A stretch of DNA of 64,000 nt from Clostridiaceae bacterium (GCA_009911065.1 QXWR01000014.1:44482-108481), one strand, 5' to 3'. Numbered from the stretch's first letter, positions 33,735 through 43,067 are shown. Notes: a model not told the origin generated them from the letters alone. Numbers and translations are program-made.

Positions 33735-34693
33735 TGGATCGGATTATTATTGACGGATTATCCTTTTCTCTGCCGCTGTTTATTATGGCGATTGGAGGAA
33801 TTTACAGTGAGAAAAGCGGAATTACCAATCTGGCCCTGGAGGGACTTCAGGGAGTGGGTGCTTTTACAGGGGCATTAATTGCAGTTCTGGTTGCAGGAAA
33901 CTTTTCCGATCAGTCCGTTGTGCCTTTTTACCTTGCAGTGATTTTTGCCATTATAGGCGGCATGGTTTATTCCCTGCTTCATGCTCTTCTCTGCATCCGT
34001 TTTAAGGCCAATCAGGTAATCAGCGGCGTGGTGATCAATATTCTGGCCATGGCTTTGACTGCATTTCTGACGAAATATTTAAACCGCAGTGTGTTTGGGG
34101 CTGCATCGGACAAGTTTGTGCTTGGAGTGTCAGCGCGGATTACCGTGCCAGTGCTGTCGCAGATTCCAATACTGGGAGCAGTGTTTAAGGATTTGTATCC
34201 ATTTGAGATCATTATTGTGTTTGTGGCTTTGGCTGCCTGGTATGTGATGTATAAGACCCGGTACGGCATGAATCTGCGGGCCTGCGGGGATAATCCTCAT
34301 GCAGTGGATGCAGCAGGCGTGGATGTGGGAAAGGTACGTCTGGTGGCAGTTATGGTGTCTGGAGGACTTTCCGGGCTGGCGGGAATTTGCTTTGCCTACT
34401 CGATTTCCGCCAACTTCTCGTCCAGCATTTATGTTGGATATGGATACTTGGCTATTGCTGCTTTGATTTTCGGAAACTGGACGATTTTGCCTACCTTAGG
34501 TTCTTGTTTGTTGTTTGGGTTTGCCAGATCCGGAGGATATTATCTGGTGCAGCGGATGCAGATGCCCAGCAGCTATTCCGATCTGGTGATGACACTGCCC
34601 TATGTGGTTACATTGCTTTTGCTGATGTTCTTTTCCCGGTATAACCGGTCTCCGCGGGCTTTGGGAGAGATTTATGATAAGGGAAAGCGGTAA
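33734..34693 (+). CDS. Nucleoside ABC transporter permease (NupQ type)
   Basis: A 319-residue membrane protein. EKSGITNLALEGLQGVGAFTGAL near 25-47, IRFKANQVISGVVINILAMAL and YGMNLRACGDNPHAVDAAGVDVGKVRL are typical of the second permease in BMP-type nucleoside importers. It starts at the A of the previous gene's TGA (TGATG), so translation is coupled. The deaminase gene starts 105 bases further on. Confidence 0.9.
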   Translation: MDRIIIDGLSFSLPLFIMAIGGIYSEKSGITNLALEGLQGVGAFTGALIAVLVAGNFSDQSVVPFYLAVIFAIIGGMVYSLLHALLCIRFKANQVISGVVINILAMALTAFLTKYLNRSVFGAASDKFVLGVSARITVPVLSQIPILGAVFKDLYPFEIIIVFVALAAWYVMYKTRYGMNLRACGDNPHAVDAAGVDVGKVRLVAVMVSGGLSGLAGICFAYSISANFSSSIYVGYGYLAIAALIFGNWTILPTLGSCLLFGFARSGGYYLVQRMQMPSSYSDLVMTLPYVVTLLLLMFFSRYNRSPRALGEIYDKGKR

Positions 34694-34798
34694 GACAGTT
34701 TGTCTGAGCGGAGACTGATTTGTAAGAAGGAAAAAGGTGAAAGAATTTGATAAAACTTTCACAACTTGTTTGTGCCTTGGAAAGGAATGGTGAAAAAT

Positions 34799-36106
34799 AT
34801 GAGGATTCGGTTTTATAATGCAAGAGTGCTTACAATGGATGGAGATATGGGAGTTGACTGGGGAGAAGTGTGGGTTGAGGGAAACCGGATTGTGTATGTG
34901 GGGGACGGGAATGGGCTGAAAAGTGATGAAAATGGCGGAAACAGTGATGGGACATGGGTTTGGGACCGGGAGATTGATGTAGAAGGGAATTTGATTATGC
35001 CGGGGTTTGCCAATGCCCACACCCATTCTGCCATGACGTTTCTGCGCTCTTATGCAGATGATCTCCCTTTGCAGGAATGGCTGCAGAAACAGGTGTTTCC
35101 CATGGAGGCGAAGCTGACTGGGGAGGATATTTATGATTTGTCCAAACTGGCTATTTTAGAGTACTTAACCAGTGGTATTACCTCGAACTTTGATATGTAT
35201 TTTCAGCCGGAGATGATTGCCAGAGCGTCGGTGGATTGTGGATTTCGAACAATTCTGGTTAGCAGCCTGAACAATTTTACTTCTTCTTTGGAGGATATGG
35301 AGCGGGAATATCAGGAATATAATAATTACCATGAGCTGATTCGCTATCACTTGGGATTTCATGCAGAGTACACCACGTCAGAGACGCTGTTAAAAGGCGT
35401 GGCTGCCTTGGCGGAAAAGTACCAGGCTCCGGTATTTACCCACAATTCCGAGACCAAACGGGAGGTGGAGGAGTGTATAAGCCGTCATGGGATGACGCCT
35501 ACTGGGTATTTGGACTCTTTGGGATTGTTTGCCTATGGGGGAGGCGGATATCATTGTGTCTATTTGACCGATGAAGATATAAAAATTTTCCGGGAAAGAG
35601 GACTCATGGCAGTAACGAACCCTGGCTCCAACACAAAGCTTTCCAGCGGAATTGCAAGAATTTCTGATCTTTTGGGAGCAGGGGTGGGGATTGCCATTGG
35701 CACGGACGGGCCAGCTTCCAACAACTGTCTGGATATGTTCCGGGAAATGTTTCTTGTGACAGGCTTGGCAAAACTTCGGGAGGAGGATGCGGCGGCTGTT
35801 CCGGCAGAGGAAGTTCTTAAAATGGCTGTGTTGGGAGGCGCCCGGGCTATGGGTATTAAAGACGGCGGCTGTCTGGCAGCAGGGAATCTGGCTGATTTGA
35901 TTGTAATTGATTTAAAACAGCCCAATATGCAGCCGATCCATCATATTGTGAAAAATTTGGTGTACAGCGGAAGTAAGCAGAATGTAAAGCTGACTATGGT
36001 CAATGGGAAAGTTCTTTATGAGGATGGGAAGTTCTTTGTAGGGGTTGACCCGGAGGAGATTTATGAAAAGGCCAACTGGATTATTGGGAGAATGACAGGG
36101 AGATAA
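34799..36106 (+). CDS. MTA/SAH-type nucleoside deaminase (amidohydrolase)
   Basis: 435 residues. Metal-binding HxH is His74/His76 in MPGFANAHTHSAMTFLRSYADDLPL (segment 67-90), matching methylthioadenosine/S-adenosylhomocysteine deaminases (also 5'-deoxyadenosine deaminase). Other motifs: GFHAEYTTSE, FTHNSETKREVEEC, and GTDGPASNN near 300-308. These convert adenosine-type nucleosides to inosine forms plus ammonia. With the nucleoside importer upstream, it likely acts on the imported nucleoside. ATG 34799 was preferred; ATG 34787 and TTG 34766 in frame lack well-spaced sites (AAGGA at 34782-34786 is 12 bases ahead of 34799). Confidence 0.85.
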   Translation: MRIRFYNARVLTMDGDMGVDWGEVWVEGNRIVYVGDGNGLKSDENGGNSDGTWVWDREIDVEGNLIMPGFANAHTHSAMTFLRSYADDLPLQEWLQKQVFPMEAKLTGEDIYDLSKLAILEYLTSGITSNFDMYFQPEMIARASVDCGFRTILVSSLNNFTSSLEDMEREYQEYNNYHELIRYHLGFHAEYTTSETLLKGVAALAEKYQAPVFTHNSETKREVEECISRHGMTPTGYLDSLGLFAYGGGGYHCVYLTDEDIKIFRERGLMAVTNPGSNTKLSSGIARISDLLGAGVGIAIGTDGPASNNCLDMFREMFLVTGLAKLREEDAAAVPAEEVLKMAVLGGARAMGIKDGGCLAAGNLADLIVIDLKQPNMQPIHHIVKNLVYSGSKQNVKLTMVNGKVLYEDGKFFVGVDPEEIYEKANWIIGRMTGR

Positions 36107-36127
36107 GGAAAGTCAGAGAGCAAAGAC

Positions 36128-36157
36128 GGCTCACCTTCCTACAAAGGAGGGTGGGCC
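36128..36157 (+). terminator. Possible terminator after the deaminase gene
   Basis: A strong stem, GGCTCACC...GGGTGGGCC with imperfections, with ACAA loop; followed by ATAGTTATATTTG, a weak T-run. Falls at the end of the nucleoside cluster. Confidence 0.5.
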
Positions 36158-36209
36158 ATAGTTATATTTGTTAAGAAACCATTGGGAAAAGATACGAAGG
36201 GGGATTATT

Positions 36210-36533
36210 ATGGAAAAAGAATTGCCAGCCTGTCCAGTGGAAACTACGTTAATGCTGATTAGTGATCGATGGAAAGTTTTGATTATCCGGGATTTGCTGG
36301 AAGGAACCAAGCGTTTTGGAGAATTGCGAAAATCGGTTGGAACTATTTCTCAAAAAGTATTAACTGCAAAATTGCGTTCCATGGAAGAGAGTGGATTGCT
36401 TACCCGTAAGATTTATCCGGAAGTGCCGCCGCGGGTAGAATATACACTTACAGAGACTGGGCTCAGCTTAAAGCCAGTTTTGGATGCTATGTTTTCATGG
36501 GGAGCTGAGTATAAAAAGAAAAAAAGTTCATAG
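36210..36533 (+). CDS. HxlR-family transcriptional regulator
   Basis: 107 residues, a winged helix-turn-helix of the HxlR/YodB type: CPVETTLMLISDRWKVLIIRDLLEGTKRFGELRK at 7-40, ISQKVLTAKLRSMEESGLLTRK (recognition and wing), and RVEYTLTETGLSLKPVLDAM. It has the single Cys near the N-terminus (Cys7) that in YodB-like members senses thiol-reactive electrophiles. ATG 36210 follows GAAGGGGG. It lies between the deaminase and a serpin on the same strand; which genes it regulates is not visible. Confidence 0.88.
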   Translation: MEKELPACPVETTLMLISDRWKVLIIRDLLEGTKRFGELRKSVGTISQKVLTAKLRSMEESGLLTRKIYPEVPPRVEYTLTETGLSLKPVLDAMFSWGAEYKKKKSS

Positions 36534-36660
36534 ATTCAGAATAATGTAAAAAATCAGTAAGAAATTTTTTCCATAAATCATCCCGTCTTTGTACGTAATT
36601 TATAGTAGAAACCCTAAAAGAAATATATATATAAACAAAATGTGCAGGGAGGAGAGAGTT

Positions 36661-38619
36661 ATGGTGAAACATAAGGAGAGGATTTTGGCATATTTGCTTG
36701 TGGCGTCTATGGCGGCGGTTTCCGGAGGTTGTCAGAAACCAGCAGTGTCCATGACAGAGGCGAATGGCAGCAGAGAAAGCTCTGTGGAAGAGACGGGGAC
36801 GTTGACAGAAAAAGGAGAGGAATTCATGGGTCAGAAAAGTGGTAAGAGGGGAGTCACACGAGAAGCAAAAGAGCCGGAGAAGACAACGATTTCTCCAGAT
36901 GATTTTGAAGGCTGGAGTAAGCTTTTGAATGAAAATGAAATTTCGGAAGCATTTGAAAAAGGTATGAAGGAATTTGCCTATAAGAGCGGAAGCGCCGTGT
37001 TAAAGGAGGAGCAGGGAAATGGGAATTACAGCCCCCTAAGCCTTTATTATACGCTGGCTTTGGCAGGATGCGGAGCTACGGGAGAGACAGCAGAGCAGAT
37101 TTTGGAGAATTTGGGGATAGAGAATCAGGAGGAGCTGGCAGATCAGTGCCGCAGGCTTTATCAGTGGTATGTTTATCAGACACAGAGAGATCAGGAGAGA
37201 ATGGAGCAATATGGAATGAAAGATTATAAAAGCGCCATTTCTTTGGGAAATTCTCTGTGGATTTCAGACCAGCTGACAATAAATGAAACCTATCCGAATC
37301 TGGCGGCTGAAAAGTTTTTTGCATCTTCTTATAGTGTGGATTTTGGGAATCCAGATACAGGAAAAGAGATGGGAACGTGGATTGCCCAAAAGACCAACGG
37401 AGTGCTAAAACCACAGCTTTCCCCGGACCCTAAAACGCTTCTGGCGATTTTGAATACGTTGTATTTCTATGGAGGATGGGCAGAGCCATTTTCCCCGGAA
37501 ATGACCAAAGAAGATGGGTTTACGCTGGAAAACGGATCAAAAGTTACGGTTCCTTTCTTAAACCGGATTGAGATGATGGGCGCTTTTAAAAAGGGCGACG
37601 GGTATACCATGTCTTATCTTGGAACCAACAATAATTGTCGAATGATGTTTTTATTGCCAGATGAGGGCCGGTCTGTGGGGGAATTTTTGGAGAATCCGGA
37701 TATTTTGAAAGAGGTCATGGAAACAGAGGAGGATGAGTGGATACAAGGAAAGGTAGTGTGGAAGGTTCCCAAATTTAACTTTGGAAGCAGTTATAAGCTG
37801 GAGGATACCATGCGAGGGATGGGAATGGACCAGATGTTTGACAGCGGAGCAGAGTTTGGAGGGATTTCTCCAGAACCGTTAATGGTATCCAGCATTATTC
37901 AGGAAACTCACATTGGTGTGGATGAGCAGGGAGTGGAGGGAGCTGCCTACACGATGATCGCTATGGCCAGAGGCGCATTATTGGACAATGGCCAGATGGC
38001 TGAAATGATTCTGGATCGTCCGTTTCTGTTTGGGATTCAGGATAATGCCCATAATGTATGGTTGTTTCTAGGAGTTTGCCGAAATCCGTCAGAGGAAAAT
38101 AAGGATCATTCCCTGGCTAAAATGGGAAAAGAAGATGGAAATTTATCTTTGGACAATTTGGCGGCGGAAAATGACCTGCTTTTAAATTCTGCTCCGGAGA
38201 TTGAGCTTAAGGACCAATTATCCAGCACTATGGAGAAATTTCCGGTAAAACCCGGTAATTTTTCCTGGGGATGGAAAGAGGGGGACGAAATCATAGAAAT
38301 GGTTGCCTGTGGCAAACATCCATTAGATATTGATTTAAAGAATGTAGATCGTTTGGAAATTCCGAACTATAATGGGATGGAAGAGGTAAGTTATGGGATT
38401 CAATGTGTGGTAATGCCAGAGCGTGTGACAGTTCGGGAGTGGGATATTTCCCAGCTGGGAGATACACAGACAGCAGAGCCAAAGGAAGTTGGTTATTCCC
38501 AACAGGTGATTCTTCTGAAATCAGATAAAGTTTACGAGATCACAGCAGAGTGGCCAAAGGAAAATCTGGAGAAAAACGGATTTTTTGGGGAAGCCAGTTA
38601 TGTTGTTATTACAGATTAA
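36661..38619 (+). CDS. Lipoprotein serpin with C-terminal extension
   Basis: 652 residues. Lipobox SGGC near Cys24 and a ~70-residue linker lead to a full serpin fold at ~120-480: NYSPLSLYYTLALAGCGATGET, AISLGNSLWI, ILNTLYFYGGWAEPF, VVWKVPKFNF, and the hinge/reactive loop DEQGVEGAAYTMIAMARGAL (~420-440), ending with RPFLFGI. The hinge is small and Ala/Gly-rich, as in inhibitory serpins; the scissile bond may lie near MARGA. The remaining ~165 residues form an extra unassigned domain. It would trap proteases at the cell surface. RBS GGGAGG precedes ATG 36661. A second serpin follows 47 bases downstream. Confidence 0.88.
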   Translation: MVKHKERILAYLLVASMAAVSGGCQKPAVSMTEANGSRESSVEETGTLTEKGEEFMGQKSGKRGVTREAKEPEKTTISPDDFEGWSKLLNENEISEAFEKGMKEFAYKSGSAVLKEEQGNGNYSPLSLYYTLALAGCGATGETAEQILENLGIENQEELADQCRRLYQWYVYQTQRDQERMEQYGMKDYKSAISLGNSLWISDQLTINETYPNLAAEKFFASSYSVDFGNPDTGKEMGTWIAQKTNGVLKPQLSPDPKTLLAILNTLYFYGGWAEPFSPEMTKEDGFTLENGSKVTVPFLNRIEMMGAFKKGDGYTMSYLGTNNNCRMMFLLPDEGRSVGEFLENPDILKEVMETEEDEWIQGKVVWKVPKFNFGSSYKLEDTMRGMGMDQMFDSGAEFGGISPEPLMVSSIIQETHIGVDEQGVEGAAYTMIAMARGALLDNGQMAEMILDRPFLFGIQDNAHNVWLFLGVCRNPSEENKDHSLAKMGKEDGNLSLDNLAAENDLLLNSAPEIELKDQLSSTMEKFPVKPGNFSWGWKEGDEIIEMVACGKHPLDIDLKNVDRLEIPNYNGMEEVSYGIQCVVMPERVTVREWDISQLGDTQTAEPKEVGYSQQVILLKSDKVYEITAEWPKENLEKNGFFGEASYVVITD

Positions 38620-38666
38620 CGAAAGCAGGAAAACAGAATTAGGGGAAAAGAAGAGGGGAGTACGCA

Positions 38667-40043
38667 ATGAGGAGACAAAGAAAATGGATGCCAAGAGCAG
38701 CAGGACTCTTAACAGGGATTTTGATTTTGGCAGGTTGTGGGGGAAGATGGCAGGAAAAGACAGAAAAGGAAACTGACAACAGAAACATAGAAATTCAGTC
38801 ACTTTATGTTTTGGCACAGGCAGATTATCCCCAAGAGCCTGTGTACAAAAATGATGAGGAACGCTGGGAAGCGCGGATGGGGAAGGTGATTCCGGACCAG
38901 TTTCAGACGGCTTATGGCAGGTTTGTCTACCAGACCGCTTCTGCACTTTTATGTGAGAACTTGGAAGATAATGTGATTTATTCTCCTGTGGGACTTTACT
39001 ATGCCCTTTCCATGGCAGCTTATGGGGCTGGAAGTGACACACAGAAGGAATTATTATCTTTGTTGGGATATACGAATAGAGAGAAGCTGGCAGAAGATAG
39101 CCAGTCTGCATTTCAGGCGCTGTATCATGTGCCTGATCCGGCAAATTGTAAGGAAAATGAATGGGGAGAGATGCCAGCAGATGCTCTTTATTATCTTCAG
39201 ATTGCCAATTCCCTGTGGGCAGATCAGTCGATGGAAGTCATAGATGGATTTGCAGATCAGGCAGCAAAATATTTTTATTCAGATGTTTACAAAACCGAAC
39301 TTCAAAGCCCTGGAACAGCCTATTTTATGGCTGACTGGGTAGAGAAGAGAACTCACGGAAGGATTGTGCCTAAGGCAGAACCAGTACAGCCGGAAGAATG
39401 TCTTTCTCTAAAAAATACGGTTTATTATGTTGATGAGTGGACAGATCGGTTTGATCAAAATAAAACACAGAAAGATGTATTCACCACATGGAATAAAACT
39501 TCTGTGACGTGTGATTTTATGAATCGAAAAATGGGGTCTCACGGGTTTCGCAGAGGGGAAAATTATACGTTATCTTCCTTGGCGCTGAAAAACGGTTCTA
39601 TGATATTTGTGCTGCCAGATGAGGGTGTGGAGGTTCATCAGCTGGCAAAGACTCCGCAGATTCTTCAGGAGGTGTTTGAGGGAACTGACGGACAAAAGAT
39701 GGGAGAGGTAATTTGGATGGTTCCCAAATTTTCTTATGCCAGTTCTATGGAAATTTCTCAAGCTTTAAAGAAATTGGGAGTGGAAGCTTGTTTTGGGCAG
39801 GAAGCTGATTTTTCGGGAATTACAAATCAAAAGCCGTTTGGTATTTCTAGTGTCAGTCAGGACGCTCATATTGCCATAGATGAGAATGGGGTAGAAGCAG
39901 CGGCATTTACTGAGATTGCCTATGCAGGCGCAGCTCCTCCAGATGGAAGGGCAGAAATGATTTTAAATCGGCCGTTTCTTTACGCAATTCAGGTGAAAGG
40001 ACAGATTGTGTTTGTGGGAATTTGCGGGAATCCGCAGGAGTAA
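38667..40043 (+). CDS. Lipoprotein serpin
   Basis: 458 residues. Lipobox LILAGC near Cys24, then a linker and a serpin domain from ~75 to the end: NVIYSPVGLYYALSMAAYGAGSDTQ, LQIANSLWADQ, SLKNTVYYVDEW, MVPKFSYASS, reactive loop ENGVEAAAFTEIAYAGAAPP near 415-434, and RPFLYAIQVKGQIVFVG. It lacks the C-terminal extension of its neighbour. Hinge residues (GVEAAA) fit an inhibitory serpin; the loop differs from that of the upstream gene, so the two probably target different proteases. The gene is likely co-transcribed with the first serpin. Confidence 0.88.
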   Translation: MRRQRKWMPRAAGLLTGILILAGCGGRWQEKTEKETDNRNIEIQSLYVLAQADYPQEPVYKNDEERWEARMGKVIPDQFQTAYGRFVYQTASALLCENLEDNVIYSPVGLYYALSMAAYGAGSDTQKELLSLLGYTNREKLAEDSQSAFQALYHVPDPANCKENEWGEMPADALYYLQIANSLWADQSMEVIDGFADQAAKYFYSDVYKTELQSPGTAYFMADWVEKRTHGRIVPKAEPVQPEECLSLKNTVYYVDEWTDRFDQNKTQKDVFTTWNKTSVTCDFMNRKMGSHGFRRGENYTLSSLALKNGSMIFVLPDEGVEVHQLAKTPQILQEVFEGTDGQKMGEVIWMVPKFSYASSMEISQALKKLGVEACFGQEADFSGITNQKPFGISSVSQDAHIAIDENGVEAAAFTEIAYAGAAPPDGRAEMILNRPFLYAIQVKGQIVFVGICGNPQE

Positions 40044-40054
40044 ATACCCCGTTA

Positions 40055-40220
40055 CCAGAGCGTGTCTGAAAATTCATTCCCGCTATCTGCACACCCCATT
40101 TTGCGGTATATTTGGCTCTCATTCGGTCAACGCAGCTCACTACGTCTCCCTCATTCGGGCCAAATCGCCGGCAGATTGTGACGTGCATCTGACGGAAAGA
40201 AATTTTCAGACATACTCTAG
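40055..40220. repeat. Palindromic repeat element C (~166 bp)
   Basis: The left arm CAGAGCGTGTCTGAAAATT (40056-40074) is complemented at the right by AATTTTCAGACATACTCTAG (40201-40220), with two mismatches. Between them lies a centre reading GTCAACGCAGCTCACTACG, much like the middle of element B (AACGTAGCACCACTACGCC). No coding potential is seen. It starts 11 bases after the second serpin and may act as its terminator. Its arms match remnants at 27471, 48662 and 49332. Confidence 0.75.
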
Positions 40221-40299
40221 CACAGTACTTAGCTCATTCCTCGCGGAAATAATGAAATGGCGCAGATGGTTTCTCAATCGTTCTTTCTATAAAAAGAAT

Positions 40300-40325
40300 C
40301 AAAAAGGGACTCTGTTCAGAGTCCC
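40300..40325 (-). terminator. Terminator of the chromate transporter pair
   Basis: GGGACTCTG / CAGAGTCCC (9-bp stem, 2-base loop). On the minus strand the stem is followed by TTTTT (40301-40305). It overlaps the stop codon of the last gene. Confidence 0.85.
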
Positions 40326-40897
40326 AAAAAAATACCAGCCACAGCGGAAAGAAGAATCAAAGTGATGGGAGAAAGATTCTTCTTTTTCTTTTGTTTATAT
40401 ACAAAAGCAATCAAAATCAATCCTGCAGTAATAAGCATATGGGGTGTATTTAACCGGAAGGAATGGGCTGACTGTATTGACATGGGAGTTTTGTAAAAGC
40501 AGTTTTTTAACGTCATGAAAATGCCTGTAGCCAGAACAATCCCAATGATACATGGTTTGATTCCGCCAAGGAGCGCCTGTACATATGGATTGGTTATCAT
40601 AGTTTTTAAGAATGCCGCCGCTGCCAGTATAAGAAGAAAGGAAGGCAGGACTACAGCCAGAGTTGCAAGGACAGCCCCTAAAAAACCGGCCTGACTGCTT
40701 CCAATGTAGGTAGCCAGATTTACCATAATCGGTCCCGGAGTGCTTTCGCTGACAGCGACAAAATAAGTAAAGGTCTCATCTTCCAGCCACCCATAAGACA
40801 GCACCACATTGCGAATCAAAGGAATAGCTCCATAAGCGCCCCCAAAGGAAAAACATCCCACTTTCAAAAAGCCCATAAATAACTGGAAGTAAATCAT
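40316..40897 (-). CDS. Chromate transporter, half-size (second of pair)
   Basis: 193 residues, about six hydrophobic segments. Contains the CHR-domain pattern SFGGAYGAIPLIRNVVL near 20-36 and ESTPGPIMVNLATYIG (56-71). Two half-size proteins form the equivalent of the full-length ChrA transporter. The natural substrate in anaerobes is uncertain; chromate efflux is the family name. ATG 40897 follows a good GGAGGG; a 47-residue in-frame extension overlaps the upstream gene. The gene starts 1 base after the first half's stop codon. Confidence 0.87.
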   Translation of the reverse strand: MIYFQLFMGFLKVGCFSFGGAYGAIPLIRNVVLSYGWLEDETFTYFVAVSESTPGPIMVNLATYIGSSQAGFLGAVLATLAVVLPSFLLILAAAAFLKTMITNPYVQALLGGIKPCIIGIVLATGIFMTLKNCFYKTPMSIQSAHSFRLNTPHMLITAGLILIAFVYKQKKKKNLSPITLILLSAVAGIFLGL

Positions 40898-40898
40898 A

Positions 40899-41477
40899 CT
40901 ATTTCCCTCCTTTCTGACAGTGTCGGTTGACAAAATCCAGAAGCAGGCCAAGGATTCCGGCTGCGGCAAGGAGATAAATTGTAGAAAAATGAACGGAGAA
41001 CCGTTCCAGCAAAAGGGTTGCCGTAAGGGCAAGCACAAAGATCAGCACCGTTTGGGGCTTCTTTTTCATTTTTTTAAACATGGTAATGGCAGCCTGGGCA
41101 ATTAAGATGCTTACCCCGATTTTAATTCCTTTAAAAGCGCTTGCAATCAAAGGAATTTCCAAAAAATGGTCAAAAAACAGGGAAATCAAATATAGGATAA
41201 AAAAGGATGGCAGAACGATTCCAAGGGTTGCTGCCACCGAACCGCTTATACCGGCTTGTATGTATCCGGTATAAGTGGCGCAGTTGATGGAAATGGGACC
41301 TGGGGTGGACTCAGCAATGGCTGTAATTGTGGATAGATCTTCATGGGTAATCCATTTTTTTATCTCCACACACTGATGTTCAATCAGAGAAAGCATGGCA
41401 TAACCGCCGCCAAAGGTAAATAAACCGATTTTGGCAAAGGTAAAGAATAAGTCCCACAACAGTTTTTTCTTTTTCAT
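40899..41477 (-). CDS. Chromate transporter, half-size (first of pair)
   Basis: 192 residues with CHR-domain motifs FGGGYAMLSLIEHQCV (22-37) and AESTPGPISINCATYTGY (55-72). Paralogue of the adjacent half, and the two are probably a heterodimer. The RBS is weak (GGCTTCTGAAG before the ATG), so translation may depend on the upstream NSS gene, which ends 16 bases before it; the three genes probably form one operon. Confidence 0.87.
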   Translation of the reverse strand: MKKKKLLWDLFFTFAKIGLFTFGGGYAMLSLIEHQCVEIKKWITHEDLSTITAIAESTPGPISINCATYTGYIQAGISGSVAATLGIVLPSFFILYLISLFFDHFLEIPLIASAFKGIKIGVSILIAQAAITMFKKMKKKPQTVLIFVLALTATLLLERFSVHFSTIYLLAAAGILGLLLDFVNRHCQKGGK

Positions 41478-41493
41478 ATCTTCAGAAGCCTAC

Positions 41494-42882
41494 TTACAGT
41501 GAAATGAATCCCAGTACATTTGCTATGGAGCTGATTAAAATAATTCCAATACAAACCGGGGCAAGGTATTTGAGGAAAAAGATATATAATTTTTTTCTGC
41601 GAAACCGGGAAGAAATTTCAATTTCCTCTGCGATTTTCTTAAAGCCTACAACCCGGATAATCAGGATACAGGTGGACAGGGCAGCCAGAGGCATCATAAT
41701 CGAGTTTGTCAAAAAGTCAAAAAAGTCCAGAAATGCCATGCCAAAAATCTGCACAAAATCCAGAACCCCATAACCCAATGAGGACAACGTTCCCACAACT
41801 GCCATGACAGCACACATCAAAAGACAACACTTGGGGCGACTCCAGTGAAATTCATCTTCAATGGAGGACACGCTTGTCTCTACCAGAGAGATGGCGCTTG
41901 TGAGGGCAGCAAAAAAGAACATGAGGAAGAACGCGATTCCCACCAGAGTTCCAGCGCCCATACTGGCAAATATTTTGGGCAGGGTAATAAACGTCAGGGA
42001 AGGGCCAGCCTGCAATGTGCTTAAATCTCCGCCAGAAAAGGCAAAGACTGCAGGAATAATCATCATGCCGCCTAAAAGGGCAATGCCAGTATCAAATATT
42101 TCCACCTGTGTAGTGGACTTTTCGATATCCACATCTTTTCCAATGTAAGAGCCATAGGTATAGAGCACGCCCATGGCAATGGACAGAGAATAGAACATTT
42201 GTCCCATGGCAGCCACCACAGTCATCCAGGAAAAGTCTTTCAGATTGGGAATCAGGAAATATTTGACCCCTTCCAATGCCCCAGGCCGGGTGATGGAGTA
42301 TCCAGCCACAAAAATAGCTAAAAGCACAAGAATGGGCATCATAATTTTTGATACCCTTTCCACTCCCTGTTTGACTCCGGCCAGAATAACAAAAAAGACC
42401 AGAAGAGCAAAAAGCACGAACCAAAGCTGAACCGTGCCGGAAGATGCAATAAATCCGGTGAAATAATCATCCGAGGCCAGTTGATTTACGCTGCCTTTCA
42501 GATATTCCACCAGATACTTGAACACCCAGCCGCCAATCACACAGTAATAGGGAGAGATCAGCATGGGAACAATGGCGTTGGTCCAGCCTCCAAAATGGAA
42601 GGGCAGGCTTTTGCCAAATGCGTGAAAGGCTCCCACCGGACTTTTCCGGGTCATCCGTCCCAGGGCAGTTTCAGATACAATCAGCACATAACCAAAAGTG
42701 ACCATGAGAAGAAGATAGATCAACAGGAACATTCCTCCGCCGTACTTTGCGGCCAGATAGGGGAAGCGCCAGATGTTGCCCAGTCCCACAGCAGAGCCGG
42801 CAACTGCAAGAACATAGCCGATTCTGCCAGAGAAGCTGTTGCGGGAGGAGGCAGCTTCCTTTGTTTGTTTGGATGTTTTCAT
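41494..42882 (-). CDS. Sodium-dependent transporter, NSS/SNF family
   Basis: A 462-residue membrane protein of the neurotransmitter:sodium symporter family (LeuT type). The signature GYVLAVAGSAVGLGNIWRFPY is at 15-35, followed by YGGGMFLLIYLLLMVTFGYVL, and about 12 hydrophobic segments in all. It imports amino acids or tryptamine-like compounds with Na+. ATG 42882 was chosen because GGAGG lies 11 bases before it. In-frame ATG 42900 has no RBS, and the longer extension runs into divergent promoter sequence. Confidence 0.88.
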   Translation of the reverse strand: MKTSKQTKEAASSRNSFSGRIGYVLAVAGSAVGLGNIWRFPYLAAKYGGGMFLLIYLLLMVTFGYVLIVSETALGRMTRKSPVGAFHAFGKSLPFHFGGWTNAIVPMLISPYYCVIGGWVFKYLVEYLKGSVNQLASDDYFTGFIASSGTVQLWFVLFALLVFFVILAGVKQGVERVSKIMMPILVLLAIFVAGYSITRPGALEGVKYFLIPNLKDFSWMTVVAAMGQMFYSLSIAMGVLYTYGSYIGKDVDIEKSTTQVEIFDTGIALLGGMMIIPAVFAFSGGDLSTLQAGPSLTFITLPKIFASMGAGTLVGIAFFLMFFFAALTSAISLVETSVSSIEDEFHWSRPKCCLLMCAVMAVVGTLSSLGYGVLDFVQIFGMAFLDFFDFLTNSIMMPLAALSTCILIIRVVGFKKIAEEIEISSRFRRKKLYIFFLKYLAPVCIGIILISSIANVLGFISL

Positions 42883-43067
42883 TTGTTTGTATACCTCCAT
42901 TGTATTTTCAGCGGTTTTAATGCTTATGATATAGTAACATTGAATTTTTATATATGCAAGGACATTATTGTTACGGGTTTTAATTGAGCGCTGGTTTTTT
43001 TCCATTTTTGAATAAAAGAATTTGTCTTGTTAATAAATTACTTATCAATGGATGATGGAAATATTTC

